Origin: GCA-2720975 sp964467985 | Lineage (GTDB): Bacteria > Planctomycetota > UBA1135 > GCA-002686595 | Direction: 5' to 3' | DNA: 64,000 nucleotides | NCBI GenBank assembly: GCA_964467985.1 | Contig: CAYXTP010000014.1 | Location: 1 to 64,000, forward strand | In this document: one piece after another, positions 1 to 8,815 of the stretch | Layout: each line of letters begins with the position of its first letter | How positions within the stretch are numbered: position 1 is the stretch's first letter | The notes under the pieces: generated by a model | What the model was told of the DNA's origin: nothing | The model's input: only the letters and a program-made list of their open reading frames with translations | The model's database searches: none | Translations under genes and position numbers: made by a program

Positions 1-244
1 TCGCGGCGACGGCTGAGGCCTTGGCCTTCTGGTCACAGGAAGCTCCGTCACAGGCCTTTTTCGCCGAAGCAGCAGCGGCCTTGGCCTTCTCATCGCAGCA
101 TTCAGGTTTGGCCACGTCTCCCTTGGAGGCCACGGCTTGGGCCGCGGGACAGGTGCCTTTCGCGGACTGGGTCGGGCAGTCCTGGGCGAAGGACGGAACT
201 GCCACGAGCGACGTCATGGCGATTGAGAGAATGAACTTCTTCAT
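1..244 (-). CDS. Secreted Cys-containing small protein (3' end outside window)
   Basis: The reading frame opens with ATG at 244 and runs off the left edge, so only the first 81 residues are visible. It begins MKKFILSIAMTSLVAVPSFA, a standard signal peptide with an AxA-like cleavage site. The mature part is rich in Ala and Lys with spaced cysteines (CPTQ, TCPAA, ECCDEKAKA, ACDGASCDQKAKA). The KAKA and Cys segments look like a short degenerate repeat. Export is likely, and the cysteines may form disulfides or bind metal. I do not recognise the family. It is divergent from the HtrA gene at 599, so the 354 bases between them should hold both promoters. Confidence 0.6.
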   Translation of the reverse strand, partial: MKKFILSIAMTSLVAVPSFAQDCPTQSAKGTCPAAQAVASKGDVAKPECCDEKAKAAAASAKKACDGASCDQKAKASAVAA

Positions 245-598
245 AGTAGATGAGTCGGGGTAAGAAAGCGGCCTGGATGGGTCCAGGATCGGGGTTCGAA
301 GCGCGGACCGGCGTCCAGGCGGGTGATCAGTTTGAGAGCGAATAAGGAGAGTGGCGCCGAGCAGGGCCCGTAGTAGGCCAGCGCGGACGCCTCGTCCTGT
401 TCCAATAGTACGGTCCATCCCCCGGTCGGAGTTGGGCCATCCTCGCCAAAAACACAAATCTGACCCTCCGGCGGCCTCTCCTGGCCGCAATCGGGAGGTA
501 CTCAAATCACACCAAGTGCCCAAAACCGAAAGTGGGCATACCCGGGACGGGATGCCCATAATGGAGCGTCAAGACTTCCTACCTCACGAGATACCCAC
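245..598. other. Divergent intergenic region
   Basis: No convincing gene lies here. A plus-strand frame from 351 is open but has a random Arg/Pro/Ser-rich composition. The only structure I see is a set of TGCCCA half-sites: TGCCCA at 517-522, its complement TGGGCA at 533-538, and TGCCCA again at 553-558, just before the HtrA start. They could be an operator or chance in GC-rich DNA. Confidence 0.35.
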
Positions 599-1663
599 AT
601 GTCCCAACGCTCCTTCGGTCTGATCCCCACATTGGCCCTCGCCGGTGCACTGGCCGGCCTGTTTTCCGCCGGCTGGGGTCCTGGTGCCGAGCGGGCTCCA
701 GAGACCGACCCCCTCAGCGTGGCGCGCTCCGTTTCAAGGGCCTACCAGAAGCTGGCCAAGGAAGTGGGTCCAGCGGTAGTTCAAGTCAAAACCTACGGCG
801 TCAGCAGGTCTCGACGACGCAGCCTGCAGGACGGATCCGGTGTCATCATCCAGGCGGACAGTTCTTCTGGGGTTTTGGTGACCAACAACCACGTCATTGC
901 GGGGGGCAACGAATTCTGGGTCTACCTAACCGATGGGCGAGTTCTGAAGGCCACTGTCGTGGGCTCCGACAAGGACACCGACCTGGCAGTCCTCTCGATT
1001 CAGGGTGAAGAGCTAAGCGCCGTGCCCCTGGCACCGGAGGTGGAGGCAACGGTTGGCGAGATGGTCCTGGCTATGGGCAACCCCCTGGGCCTTGGGCACA
1101 CGGTCACGGCGGGAATTGTCAGCGGAATCGGGCGCTCGGATTTGAACATCGCCTTCTACGAAGACTTCATCCAAACCGATGCGGCCATCAATCTGGGCAA
1201 TAGTGGCGGACCCTTGATCAACCTGCAGGGGAAGGTGCTCGGGATCAACACCGCCGTCGCGATCACGAATGAGGACAAGAGCATCGCATTCGCCATACCG
1301 AGTCGAATGGTGAGACGTTCAGTGGAGGACATCCTTGAGTATGGCTCAGTGAAGCGCGGCTACCTGGGCGTGGAGAATCACCGCGATTTCCGAGCTAGGC
1401 AGCTGGTGGCGTCCGCTCGTCAAAAGGGATTCACGGGTGTCAGTCGGATAGCCGTCAAGCTGGTCGAATCGGACTCCCCGGCGGAGGCCGCCGGCCTGGA
1501 AGTGGATGACATCATCCTGAGGATCAACGGGGTGCGCATATCCGACCAACGCAGCTTCCGCACGGCCATCGCGGATGTGACCCCGGGAGACAGGACGATG
1601 GTCGAAGTGTGGCGTTCGGGCGAAGAGCTGCAGTTGCCTGTGGTCGTCGTCGAACGCGAGTAA
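599..1663 (+). CDS. htrA: HtrA/DegP-type trypsin-like serine protease with PDZ domain
   Basis: A 354-residue periplasmic quality-control protease of the S1C family, which degrades or refolds misfolded envelope proteins. The N-terminus has a hydrophobic export segment at about residues 8-27. The catalytic triad is visible: His98 in TNNHVIAG, Asp128 in DKDTDLAVL and Ser202 in GNSGGPL. One PDZ domain fills about residues 250-350, so this is a one-PDZ DegS-like layout rather than the two-PDZ DegP form. A run SRSRRRS at 69-75, in the first beta-barrel, is unusually basic. The ATG start sits just ahead of the signal sequence. It is followed by mqnA after 54 bases but no shared function is evident. 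Confidence 0.93.
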   Translation: MSQRSFGLIPTLALAGALAGLFSAGWGPGAERAPETDPLSVARSVSRAYQKLAKEVGPAVVQVKTYGVSRSRRRSLQDGSGVIIQADSSSGVLVTNNHVIAGGNEFWVYLTDGRVLKATVVGSDKDTDLAVLSIQGEELSAVPLAPEVEATVGEMVLAMGNPLGLGHTVTAGIVSGIGRSDLNIAFYEDFIQTDAAINLGNSGGPLINLQGKVLGINTAVAITNEDKSIAFAIPSRMVRRSVEDILEYGSVKRGYLGVENHRDFRARQLVASARQKGFTGVSRIAVKLVESDSPAEAAGLEVDDIILRINGVRISDQRSFRTAIADVTPGDRTMVEVWRSGEELQLPVVVVERE

Positions 1664-1717
1664 TCGAGCACGGCTGGAACTCTAGCGCTGCTCAGTGAGC
1701 ACCCGGCTTGCTAGGTT

Positions 1718-2515
1718 GTGCGGGTGAAGTCCCTCCTCAGAGTGGGCAGCGTGCCCTACCTCGTCGGCCGACCCATGGACCTGGGGTTGGAAGATGAAGA
1801 GGGCATCGAGCTGCACTACGACATCCCGGCGCGGCTCGTAGAGAAACTGCGTGCGGGTCAAATCGATGTCGCGCTTGTCAGCTCAATCGAGCTGTTTCGG
1901 CGCCCGGGCTACAGCTACATCGACGGGGTTGGGGTCGCCGGGCGCGGGGTCGTCTCCAGCGTCCAGCTCTTCTTGCGCAAGCCCATCGACGCCGTGCGCC
2001 ACGTGGCCCTGGATCCATCGAGTCGAACGGCGCGCACGTTGACACGAATCTTGTTGGACCAAGGCTGCGCCCCAGCGTTTGAAGAAGTTGCTCCCGGCTC
2101 CGACCCGCGCTCGCTCGCCTGCGACGCCTGGCTTCGGATTGGTGACCCCGCCTTGCGGGAGTGTCACGGGGAAGGGCTCGACTGCTGGAACCCCTCCGAA
2201 CAGTGGACTCTGCAGACGGGCCTGCCATTTGTGTTTGCGCCCTGGATCGTGGGCCCGGGAGTGGTGATTGAGCCTCACCTGGGTGCCTTCGAACGCGCCT
2301 GGGAGCGGGGTCAGGCAGCCGCCATGGAACTGGCTCAGCAGGCTGCGCATGAATGGTCGCTGCCGGCCCCTGTGTGCGAGCGCTACCTGACTCGGGAGTG
2401 CTTGTATCGACTGCCGCCAGATGAGATGCGTCAGGCCCTGTGGACCTTCCGAGATCGAGCTGCCGTGCTGGATCTCTGCGACAGCTCACTCGCCCCGCGC
2501 GGCATTGCGCCCTAG
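1718..2515 (+). CDS. mqnA: Chorismate dehydratase, futalosine menaquinone pathway
   Basis: A 265-residue MqnA-family protein with a periplasmic-binding-protein-like fold. MqnA converts chorismate to 3-enolpyruvyl-benzoate, the first step of the futalosine route to menaquinone. The family opening is clear: LLRVGSVPYLVGRPMDLGL, then DIPARLVEKLRAGQIDVALVSS, then LDPSSRTARTL. The length matches the family (about 260-290). The start is GTG at 1718, with a second in-frame GTG at 1724. Other mqn genes are not in this window. The enzyme implies menaquinone-based respiration without the classical Men pathway; that is family knowledge, not something shown by the locus. Confidence 0.88.
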   Translation: MRVKSLLRVGSVPYLVGRPMDLGLEDEEGIELHYDIPARLVEKLRAGQIDVALVSSIELFRRPGYSYIDGVGVAGRGVVSSVQLFLRKPIDAVRHVALDPSSRTARTLTRILLDQGCAPAFEEVAPGSDPRSLACDAWLRIGDPALRECHGEGLDCWNPSEQWTLQTGLPFVFAPWIVGPGVVIEPHLGAFERAWERGQAAAMELAQQAAHEWSLPAPVCERYLTRECLYRLPPDEMRQALWTFRDRAAVLDLCDSSLAPRGIAP

Positions 2516-2578
2516 CCGCTGCCCGCTCGTTGCATTGTGGGAGCAGGAGCCTTACAACGCTTGTAGGGGGCACCGGGG

Positions 2579-4390
2579 ATGGTTGTGCCCTCGCACATTC
2601 CACTCCACGCCGGATCCACTGCATTGACCAGTCCCGAATCCCTCTTCGACCTGGAGGAGACCTTGCCCAAGAAGCCCTCCCGGAAATCCTCCAAGAAGAC
2701 GAGCGCGAGCAAGCGTTCCAAGAGCAAGGATCGGGCGCAACCTGCGATCCCTAAGCGCAAGCCCGCCAGGCGCGAAGCCGCCGAGGCGCGGGATATCTCA
2801 GTCGCGGAATTCTTCGAGAAGAACCGCCACATGCTGGGGTTTGACTCCCCCACCAAGGCCATTTTGATGTCGGTCAAGGAGGCTGTGGACAACAGCCTCG
2901 ACGCGTGTGAGGAAGCCGGGATCCTGCCCGAGTTGTGGGTCGAGATCGACCCTGTGAAGGAGAAGGTCTACCGCATGGCTGTCGAGGACAACGGCCCGGG
3001 GATCGCCGACACGCAGATCGGGAAGATCTTCGGCAAGCTGCTGTACGGATCCAAGTTCCACAAACTGAGTCAGAGCCGCGGCCAGCAGGGGATCGGCATC
3101 TCGGCAGCCGGCATGTACGGCAAGCTCACCACCGGCAAACCCGTGGTGATCCGCTCCAAGAAGAAGCGCATGGATGCGGTCGAATACGTCTTGACCATCG
3201 ACACGGCCCGCAACAAGCCTGAGATTCACTCCAGCGAGCAGATCAAGTGGGACGGCCGAACGCACGGAACGCGCGTCGAGATCGAGATGGAGGCCACCTA
3301 CAAGAAGGGCATGCGTTCGGTTGACATGTACCTCAAGCAGACCGCCATCGCCAATCCGCATCTGACCTTGCACTACCGCTCACCAACGGGCGAGGAAATC
3401 ACGTACGAACGCAACACGAAGGTCAAGCCCGAAGACACGATAGAGATCAAGCCCCACCCGCATGGGGTCGAACTCGGACGCCTGATAGCCATGCTAGGTG
3501 GCACGCACTGTCGGTCCCTCTCCGGATTCTTGCAGGAGGAATTTTGCCGGGTGGGACCCACTGTGGCCAAACGCATCATCAAGAGTGCGGGCAGTGGGCT
3601 TTCTGAAAAATCGTACCCCTCTCGCATTGCACGCGAGGAAGCCGGAGCTCTGTACGAGGCGATCAATGAAACCAAGATCTCCTCTCCTCCCAGCGATTGC
3701 ATCGCGCCGATTGGGGAAGACCTGCTCCTGAAGGGCCTGAAGAAGGAACTCGAAGCTGACTTCTACGCAACAGTCACGCGGCCGCCCTCTGTGTACCGGG
3801 GCAACCCCTTCCAGATCGAGGTGGGCATCGCGTATGGCAAGCCCGGGGGAGTGGGGCTCGAGCTGACGGACACAGGCCGAATTCAGAAAAAATCCAAAGC
3901 CGAGAGGGCAACTGAGGAATTGGTAGCCAGCGCGGACGAACCCGTGAGAGTCCTGCGCTTTGCCAACCGTGTCCCGCTGCTCTATCAACAGTCCGGGTGC
4001 GCCATCACCAAGTCCGTCGTTCAAACGAACTGGCGCTCCTATGGCCTCTCCCACCCCCGGGGTGCCTTGCCCATCGCCCCCATGGCCCTCATCGTGCATA
4101 TCGCGTCGGTCTGGGTGCCCTTCACCTCGGAATCCAAGGAGGCCATCGCTTCGTACCCCGAGATCATCAAGGAAGTCAAACTCGCACTGCGCGAGTGCGG
4201 ACGCCAGCTCGGCATCCACATCCGCAAGGGCAAGCGTCTCAAACGTGAATTTGAGAAGCGCGAGTACATCGAGAAGTACATCCCGCACATCGGGATTGCC
4301 CTGCAAGAAATCCTAGGGCTGACCAACAAGGAGCGAGATACGACCGTCGAGACTCTTGAAGACGTGTTGCATCGCTCACGCAAGTTCTAG
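2579..4390 (+). CDS. top6B: DNA topoisomerase VI subunit B (GHKL ATPase)
   Basis: A 603-residue type IIB topoisomerase ATPase subunit. It dimerises on ATP binding and drives strand passage by the cleavage subunit encoded just downstream. The GHKL motifs are intact: N box EAVDNSLDA at 101-109, G1 box EDNGPGI at 136-142 and G2 box SRGQQGIGISAAGMYG at 166-181. The recognisable core starts at about residue 73 (ISVAEFFEKN). Before it is a 70-residue extension whose residues 31-68 are rich in Lys, Arg and Ser. An in-frame TTG at 2663, preceded by GGAGGAG, is an alternative start that would keep the basic tail and drop 28 residues. Topoisomerase VI is typical of archaea and plants and occurs in scattered bacteria. 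Confidence 0.95.
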   Translation: MVVPSHIPLHAGSTALTSPESLFDLEETLPKKPSRKSSKKTSASKRSKSKDRAQPAIPKRKPARREAAEARDISVAEFFEKNRHMLGFDSPTKAILMSVKEAVDNSLDACEEAGILPELWVEIDPVKEKVYRMAVEDNGPGIADTQIGKIFGKLLYGSKFHKLSQSRGQQGIGISAAGMYGKLTTGKPVVIRSKKKRMDAVEYVLTIDTARNKPEIHSSEQIKWDGRTHGTRVEIEMEATYKKGMRSVDMYLKQTAIANPHLTLHYRSPTGEEITYERNTKVKPEDTIEIKPHPHGVELGRLIAMLGGTHCRSLSGFLQEEFCRVGPTVAKRIIKSAGSGLSEKSYPSRIAREEAGALYEAINETKISSPPSDCIAPIGEDLLLKGLKKELEADFYATVTRPPSVYRGNPFQIEVGIAYGKPGGVGLELTDTGRIQKKSKAERATEELVASADEPVRVLRFANRVPLLYQQSGCAITKSVVQTNWRSYGLSHPRGALPIAPMALIVHIASVWVPFTSESKEAIASYPEIIKEVKLALRECGRQLGIHIRKGKRLKREFEKREYIEKYIPHIGIALQEILGLTNKERDTTVETLEDVLHRSRKF

Positions 4391-4447
4391 TCGAGCCCAG
4401 CATCACCCTACTCCAGACCCACGACCAATCTACCGGAGAACACATCC

Positions 4448-4579
4448 ATGGAGGAGATCCACTACTACCTGCTGTTCCTCTTCGTCTGGGTGTTCTTCCA
4501 GAGCCTGTGGATTTCCAAGCTATCCAAGACCGTCGCAGCCCTGGCCGAGAAGCTCGGTCACCAAGATTCAGCATCCTGA
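4448..4579 (+). CDS. 43-residue membrane microprotein between topoisomerase VI subunits
   Basis: A short frame of 43 codons plus TGA between top6B (ends 4390) and top6A (starts 4583, three bases after this stop). The product starts MEEIHYYLLFLFVWVFFQSL and continues WISKLSKTVAALAEKLGH. Residues 7-22 form one very hydrophobic helix; the rest is amphipathic and positively charged. GGAG lies 9 bases before the ATG, third codon positions are mostly G or C, and the spacing implies translation with top6A. It could tether or regulate the topoisomerase at the membrane, but that is inference. It resembles no family I know. Confidence 0.68.
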   Translation: MEEIHYYLLFLFVWVFFQSLWISKLSKTVAALAEKLGHQDSAS

Positions 4580-4582
4580 TCC

Positions 4583-5773
4583 ATGGCCAAAAAAAAGAAG
4601 ACGGCAAAGGCCTCGAAGAAGAAAGCCGTGGCCACGAAATCACGCCCCAAGAAACGCCGGGGAATGGATACGGATGATCGCAAGACGATCAAGATCATCG
4701 ACAACACGGCAGAGAAGGTCCAGGCGTCCATCGGTCGTCGCATCCTGCCCGAGCTGAAGTTCCCCGTGCGTTCGTTGTCCAACGTCAGCTACAGCAAGAC
4801 GACGGGATACTTGGCGCTCGGGAAGGGACGCAAGGCGCGGGCTCTCTCGGTCAACACGGTCAAGAGTTTCGCCCAGACCCTGCGACTCATGTCCTTGTCC
4901 AAGGAGATGGTCGAAAACGACGACTTCGCCACCAAGCGGGAGGCCTACTACATCTCAAAGAACTGGGGGGACGCCAAGTTCAAGGAGCAGCCCGAGTCGG
5001 ATGCGGTGATGGATGACATCGAGGCCCTGGCTTCCCTAGAGGGCGTTTCCCGAGAGCAACTTCGATACCGGCCCGAGGAACACGGCGGGGCCCTGGCCGG
5101 CGAGTTGGTTGTGATCGACAGGGACAAGCAGACCGGTAGGGAGATTCGCATCGACTGTACACAGATGGGCACGGGCGCCTACAGCATCCCCAGCTCCGTT
5201 GAACACTTGCAGTTTGAAACGAAAGCCAAATTCATTCTGGCCATTGAGACGGGAGGCATGTTCAACCGGCTGAACGACCACCAGTACTGGCGCGATGCCA
5301 AGTGCATCCTGGTCTCGATGGGCGGTGTGCCCTCGAGGGCTCAACGACGGTTTGTGCGGCGTCTCTCCGAGGCCAACAAGCTGCCGGTGTATTGCTTCGT
5401 GGACTGCGACCCCTACGGGATCGCCAACATCTACCGCACGCTGAAGGTCGGCTCGGGAAACGCAGCCCACATCAATCGCTTTTTCTGTGTTCCCAACGCG
5501 CGCTACTTAGGCGTCACGCCCCAGGACATCACCGATTTCAAGCTGGAGGACGCAACGCACCCCCTGGCGGCAGTGGACATCAAGCGCGCCAAGGATGCGC
5601 TCAAGAACGACCCCTTCTTCCAGTCCCATGCACCCTGGAAGAAGGCCCTCAAGCTGCTGCTCAAGTTGGGTGTACGCGCCGAGCAGCAGGCCCTGGCCAA
5701 GTGGGGACTCAACTTCGTAATTGAGGAATACCTGCCCAAGAAGCTTAAGGACAAGAAGAGCTTCCTGCCCTAG
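4583..5773 (+). CDS. top6A: DNA topoisomerase VI subunit A (Spo11-like cleavage subunit)
   Basis: A 396-residue DNA-cleaving subunit of the A2B2 topoisomerase VI. The winged-helix part holds the catalytic tyrosine in KREAYYISKNW (Tyr122 or Tyr123, by analogy with the family YY pair). The Toprim domain shows the metal-binding acidic residues: Glu222 in FILAIETGGMF and Asp274/Asp276 in VDCDPYG. The length is normal for the family apart from an N-terminal tail that is almost entirely Lys, Arg and Ala (residues 2-26). Both subunits therefore carry basic N-terminal tails. It follows the microprotein by three bases, so the three genes look like one transcript. Confidence 0.95.
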   Translation: MAKKKKTAKASKKKAVATKSRPKKRRGMDTDDRKTIKIIDNTAEKVQASIGRRILPELKFPVRSLSNVSYSKTTGYLALGKGRKARALSVNTVKSFAQTLRLMSLSKEMVENDDFATKREAYYISKNWGDAKFKEQPESDAVMDDIEALASLEGVSREQLRYRPEEHGGALAGELVVIDRDKQTGREIRIDCTQMGTGAYSIPSSVEHLQFETKAKFILAIETGGMFNRLNDHQYWRDAKCILVSMGGVPSRAQRRFVRRLSEANKLPVYCFVDCDPYGIANIYRTLKVGSGNAAHINRFFCVPNARYLGVTPQDITDFKLEDATHPLAAVDIKRAKDALKNDPFFQSHAPWKKALKLLLKLGVRAEQQALAKWGLNFVIEEYLPKKLKDKKSFLP

Positions 5774-5817
5774 CACTGGGGATCGAGACGCGCGGGAGGA
5801 ACGTGTATCCTCGGAGC

Positions 5818-7287
5818 ATGATGCGCCCTTCATTCCTGCTCTCTTGGTTATCAGTCATCGGTCTGTGCAGCGCCTGCCACCAGGCGCAACACCACAGCGA
5901 AGTCCGCTCGACCTCCTCCCCCAACGTCGTTTGGTTCATGGCCGACGACCTGGGTTGGGGCGAGCTCGGTTGCTACGGCCAAACAAAGATACGCACGCCG
6001 CGCGTGGATCGATTGGCGGCCGAGGGCATGCTTTTTGAACAGCACTATTCCGGTGCCCCAGTTTGCGCGCCGGCACGCTGCGTCTTGATGACAGGCTTGC
6101 ACAGCGGTCACGCCTACGTACGCGGGAATCATGAGATCGGGGGCTGGGGAGATGACGATGGAGAGGGACAGCTTCCCTTGCCGGACGGGACGACGACCCT
6201 ACCCGGGTTGTTGCAGTCCAACGGTTACGCAACGTGCGCGGTGGGCAAGTGGGGCCTCGGCGGGCCAGACACGAGTGGAGAACCAAACCGACAGGGTTTC
6301 GATCATTGGTTCGGGTACCTGTGCCAGCGCCAGGCTCATAACCACTATCCCACGCACCTGTGGCGCAACACGGAGCGAGTCGACCTGGAGGGCAATGTCT
6401 GGCAGAACGTGATGGGTAAGCAGTACGCCCATGACTTGATGGCCGAGGAGATTTTGGACTGGATTCGAGACCACGCTGAGGAGCCCTTCTTCATGTACGT
6501 TCCATTCCACATCCCGCACGCTGCCATCCAGGTGCCTCAGGATTCCCTCGACGAATACGACGGAGCTTTCGAGAGCGATCCCCCCTACAAGAAAGACAAG
6601 GGCTACCTTCCTCACCCCACGCCGCGCGCAGCCTACGCCGCGATGATCACTCGCATGGACCGCGATGTCGGACGCATTGTGGATCTGCTCGAAGAGTTGG
6701 GCTTGAGGGACAACACTCTTGTCGCCTTCAGCAGCGACAACGGGCCGACGTTTAATGGCGGCACGGACTCCACTTTCTTCGAAAGTGCTGCGCAGTTCCG
6801 TGGACTCAAAGGCAGCGTGTACGAGGGAGGCCTGCGGGTCCCGTTGGTTGTGAGTTGGCCAGGTGTGGTCCCCCAGGGGTCACGAACGCGACACCTGAGT
6901 GCTTTCCAGGATGTGATGCCGACTCTGCTAGAGCTCGCTGGGGTTCGGATTCCAGAAGGGATCGACGGCCTGTCCTTTAGCCCCACCTTGCGCGGGGAGA
7001 CTGACCAACGCCAACACGAGGCCCTCTACTTCGAGTTTCCAGCCTACGGCGGACAACAGGCCGTGCGCACCGAGCGCTGGAAGTTGGTCCGTCGGCAATT
7101 ACTGAAGGGACAACCCAGCCTGGCCCTGTACGACATGGACTCCGATGAGGCCGAGCAGGAAGACGTTGCGTCGATCCATCCCGACGTCGTTGAGCGCCTG
7201 CTGGCCATTGCGCGGCGTGAGCACACTCCCTCCGAGCACTTCCCGTTCCCAGCACTCGATGAGGATGGGACTACGGACGATAGGTGA
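5818..7287 (+). CDS. Sulfatase (arylsulfatase A-like), exported
   Basis: A 489-residue S1-family sulfatase that hydrolyses sulfate esters, probably from polysaccharides. The metal-binding opening is NVVWFMADDLGWGE, and the formylglycine motif CAPAR (Cys83) is canonical CxPxR, so activity requires a formylglycine-generating enzyme not present here. The N-terminus MMRPSFLLSWLSVIGLCSAC is an export signal; the Cys-containing end could be a weak lipobox. A GTG at 5803 gives five extra residues, but ATG at 5818 or 5821 fits the signal better. A second sulfatase lies at 10384. The substrate cannot be read from the sequence. Confidence 0.92.
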   Translation: MMRPSFLLSWLSVIGLCSACHQAQHHSEVRSTSSPNVVWFMADDLGWGELGCYGQTKIRTPRVDRLAAEGMLFEQHYSGAPVCAPARCVLMTGLHSGHAYVRGNHEIGGWGDDDGEGQLPLPDGTTTLPGLLQSNGYATCAVGKWGLGGPDTSGEPNRQGFDHWFGYLCQRQAHNHYPTHLWRNTERVDLEGNVWQNVMGKQYAHDLMAEEILDWIRDHAEEPFFMYVPFHIPHAAIQVPQDSLDEYDGAFESDPPYKKDKGYLPHPTPRAAYAAMITRMDRDVGRIVDLLEELGLRDNTLVAFSSDNGPTFNGGTDSTFFESAAQFRGLKGSVYEGGLRVPLVVSWPGVVPQGSRTRHLSAFQDVMPTLLELAGVRIPEGIDGLSFSPTLRGETDQRQHEALYFEFPAYGGQQAVRTERWKLVRRQLLKGQPSLALYDMDSDEAEQEDVASIHPDVVERLLAIARREHTPSEHFPFPALDEDGTTDDR

Positions 7288-7326
7288 GCCGCGGACGTCT
7301 CTCGGGCAATCGCCTCGTTAGGGAGC

Positions 7327-7343
7327 CTGCGCTCTAAGCGCAG
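7327..7343. terminator. Hairpin between convergent genes
   Basis: A perfect 7-bp inverted repeat, CTGCGCT-CTA-AGCGCAG, in the short space between the sulfatase stop (7287) and the end of the minus-strand gene (7371). It could end transcription from both sides. There is no clear T-run on either side, so the call is tentative. Confidence 0.4.
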
Positions 7344-7370
7344 TGGCCTGCGCCGTCAGTCGAGAAGGCC

Positions 7371-8591
7371 CTAGCGGGGGGTCTTAGCGGATCCGCGTGT
7401 GCGCGGCTTCACGGGCTTCGATCCGCGCGGGCTGAGGGTGATATCCGGGAAGATGGCGGTCTCCACTTCGACGGACACGTTGACGGGTTTGGTTTGGCGC
7501 ACACCACCGGTGTACGTGAGGTAGCGGGTGCCTCATCACGACTCCGGGAAGCGCGCCTCCCTGATTTCTCGCCCGCGTTCTGCGTCGACGATCGTAATTC
7601 TGGGTCCCTTTCCTCGGGGCTGGAAGTCGTAGTACTCCTCGCCGGCGGCGCCATAGAACTTGAAGTCCGCTCGCACGGAGACCTCGTCGTCCTTTTGCTG
7701 GAACGAGAACTCGCCAGAGACGTTGGCGCCCCACTCGACGCGCGTCTCTTCACCGGCCACCACGGCGATCCGCTGCATGTCACCCGAACGGATCGATGCG
7801 GAGGCGGCGCCCTTTTCAACGCGCCCACTAATAAACCTATAGGTCCCCACAGGAATCGCGACCCCCTTGCGGAAGTCTGCCACGCAGAAGGATCGATCTC
7901 CGTCCTGGAAGACAGCTGAGGTGAGTTTGCCCGATGCTTCAAAGTCGGCCACGGCATTCAGTACACCGGTCTCGCCAACAAAAGGGGCTACGCTGATCTC
8001 CGTACCGTCTGAGGTCACATCGAAATGGTACAGGCTCTTGTCCACAAGAATGACCTTGGAGAGCAGGGAGGCGCTCTTGTTGTTTCCGATGGCCACCGCA
8101 TCCGTACCCCAATCCGAGTACTTGCCATTCCCGTTCTGGTCGAAGATGTGCAGGGTCTGACCGGCCACCTTGCCCTTCATGCTGGAACCCGTCGTCCACT
8201 CGAACTTGCTGGCGCCGGTGTTGCGCACGCGTACGGAGTACTTGACGAACTCACCGTCGGCATTCTTGGACCGCAAGGTGACGAAGCCCGTTCCGCGAAC
8301 GGTCTGATCACAATCACCGTCGCCGTTGGTGTCGATCTCGATCTTGTTGACGCCCGAAATCTCGGTGTCAAAGACGAGCCCACCGGGGAGCTTGATGGCC
8401 TTGTCTGCAACGCGCCAGCGCTCGGCAGGCAGGATAAAGTCCCAGCGCTCATGGGCACTGTGCTTGAGCTTGTAGCTCTTGGCCTCGGCCTTCCAAGAGT
8501 CGGTACCGTCACCGGAAAGGGCGAGAGCCGAAGCCCCCAGAACCAATCCGGCCAGGGTGGTAAGCGAGAATCGTGCGGATCGTCTGTGCAT
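7371..8591 (-). CDS. Secreted protein with two consecutive in-frame UGA codons; candidate Sec-Sec selenoprotein
   Basis: Conventional translation gives 351 residues ending FPES at a TGA (7536-7538). The next codon is also TGA (7533-7535). The same frame then stays open for 53 codons to TAG at 7371 and encodes GTRYLTYTGGVRQTKPVNVS followed by VEVETAIFPDITLSP, with third positions almost all G or C: coding sequence, not random DNA. The full product would be 406 residues. The N-terminus has a signal peptide (SLTTLAGLVLGASALA). Two segments, DTNGDGDCD and DQNGNGKYSD, resemble calcium loops. A SECIS-like hairpin follows at 7498-7516. I read it as a protein with a vicinal selenocysteine pair. A nonsense-mutated gene, a sequence error or stop-codon readthrough are the alternatives. 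I do not recognise the family. Confidence 0.6.
7498..7516 (-). promoter_or_regulatory. SECIS-like hairpin downstream of UGA-UGA
   Basis: On the coding (minus) strand the sequence reads CGUACACC-GGU-GGUGUGCG: eight base pairs, one a U-G wobble, with a three-base loop. The loop begins 25 bases after the second UGA and 28 after the first. Bacterial SECIS elements lie within the coding region roughly 16-37 bases after the UGA and need G in the first two loop positions; both conditions hold. Confidence 0.5.
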
Positions 8592-8815
8592 AGGGGGCTC
8601 CCGATTCGGAACTGCGGTCGTCTCGAGCTGACCGCGCTGCTACTAGGCTGTCCTATTCCGCACCCTACGCCCAGGGGATTCCACGACGTTTCGTTATCGT
8701 AATGAGGCGCGGTACCCTCTGCGACCGCTCGAACGGGCCCTTCCAACTCGATTCCGGCTCATCCAACCCGGGCTGAAGACCGCCCAAGCACTCCGAAATC
8801 CACGAGAATAGCCCC

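Noticed and set aside
351..623. A 90-residue plus-strand frame before the HtrA gene
   Set aside because: Composition is random Arg/Pro/Ser-rich and it overlaps the HtrA start in another frame.
1878..2624. Long minus-strand frame opposite mqnA
   Set aside because: It is an antisense shadow of mqnA with Arg/Pro/Ala-rich composition and no domain.
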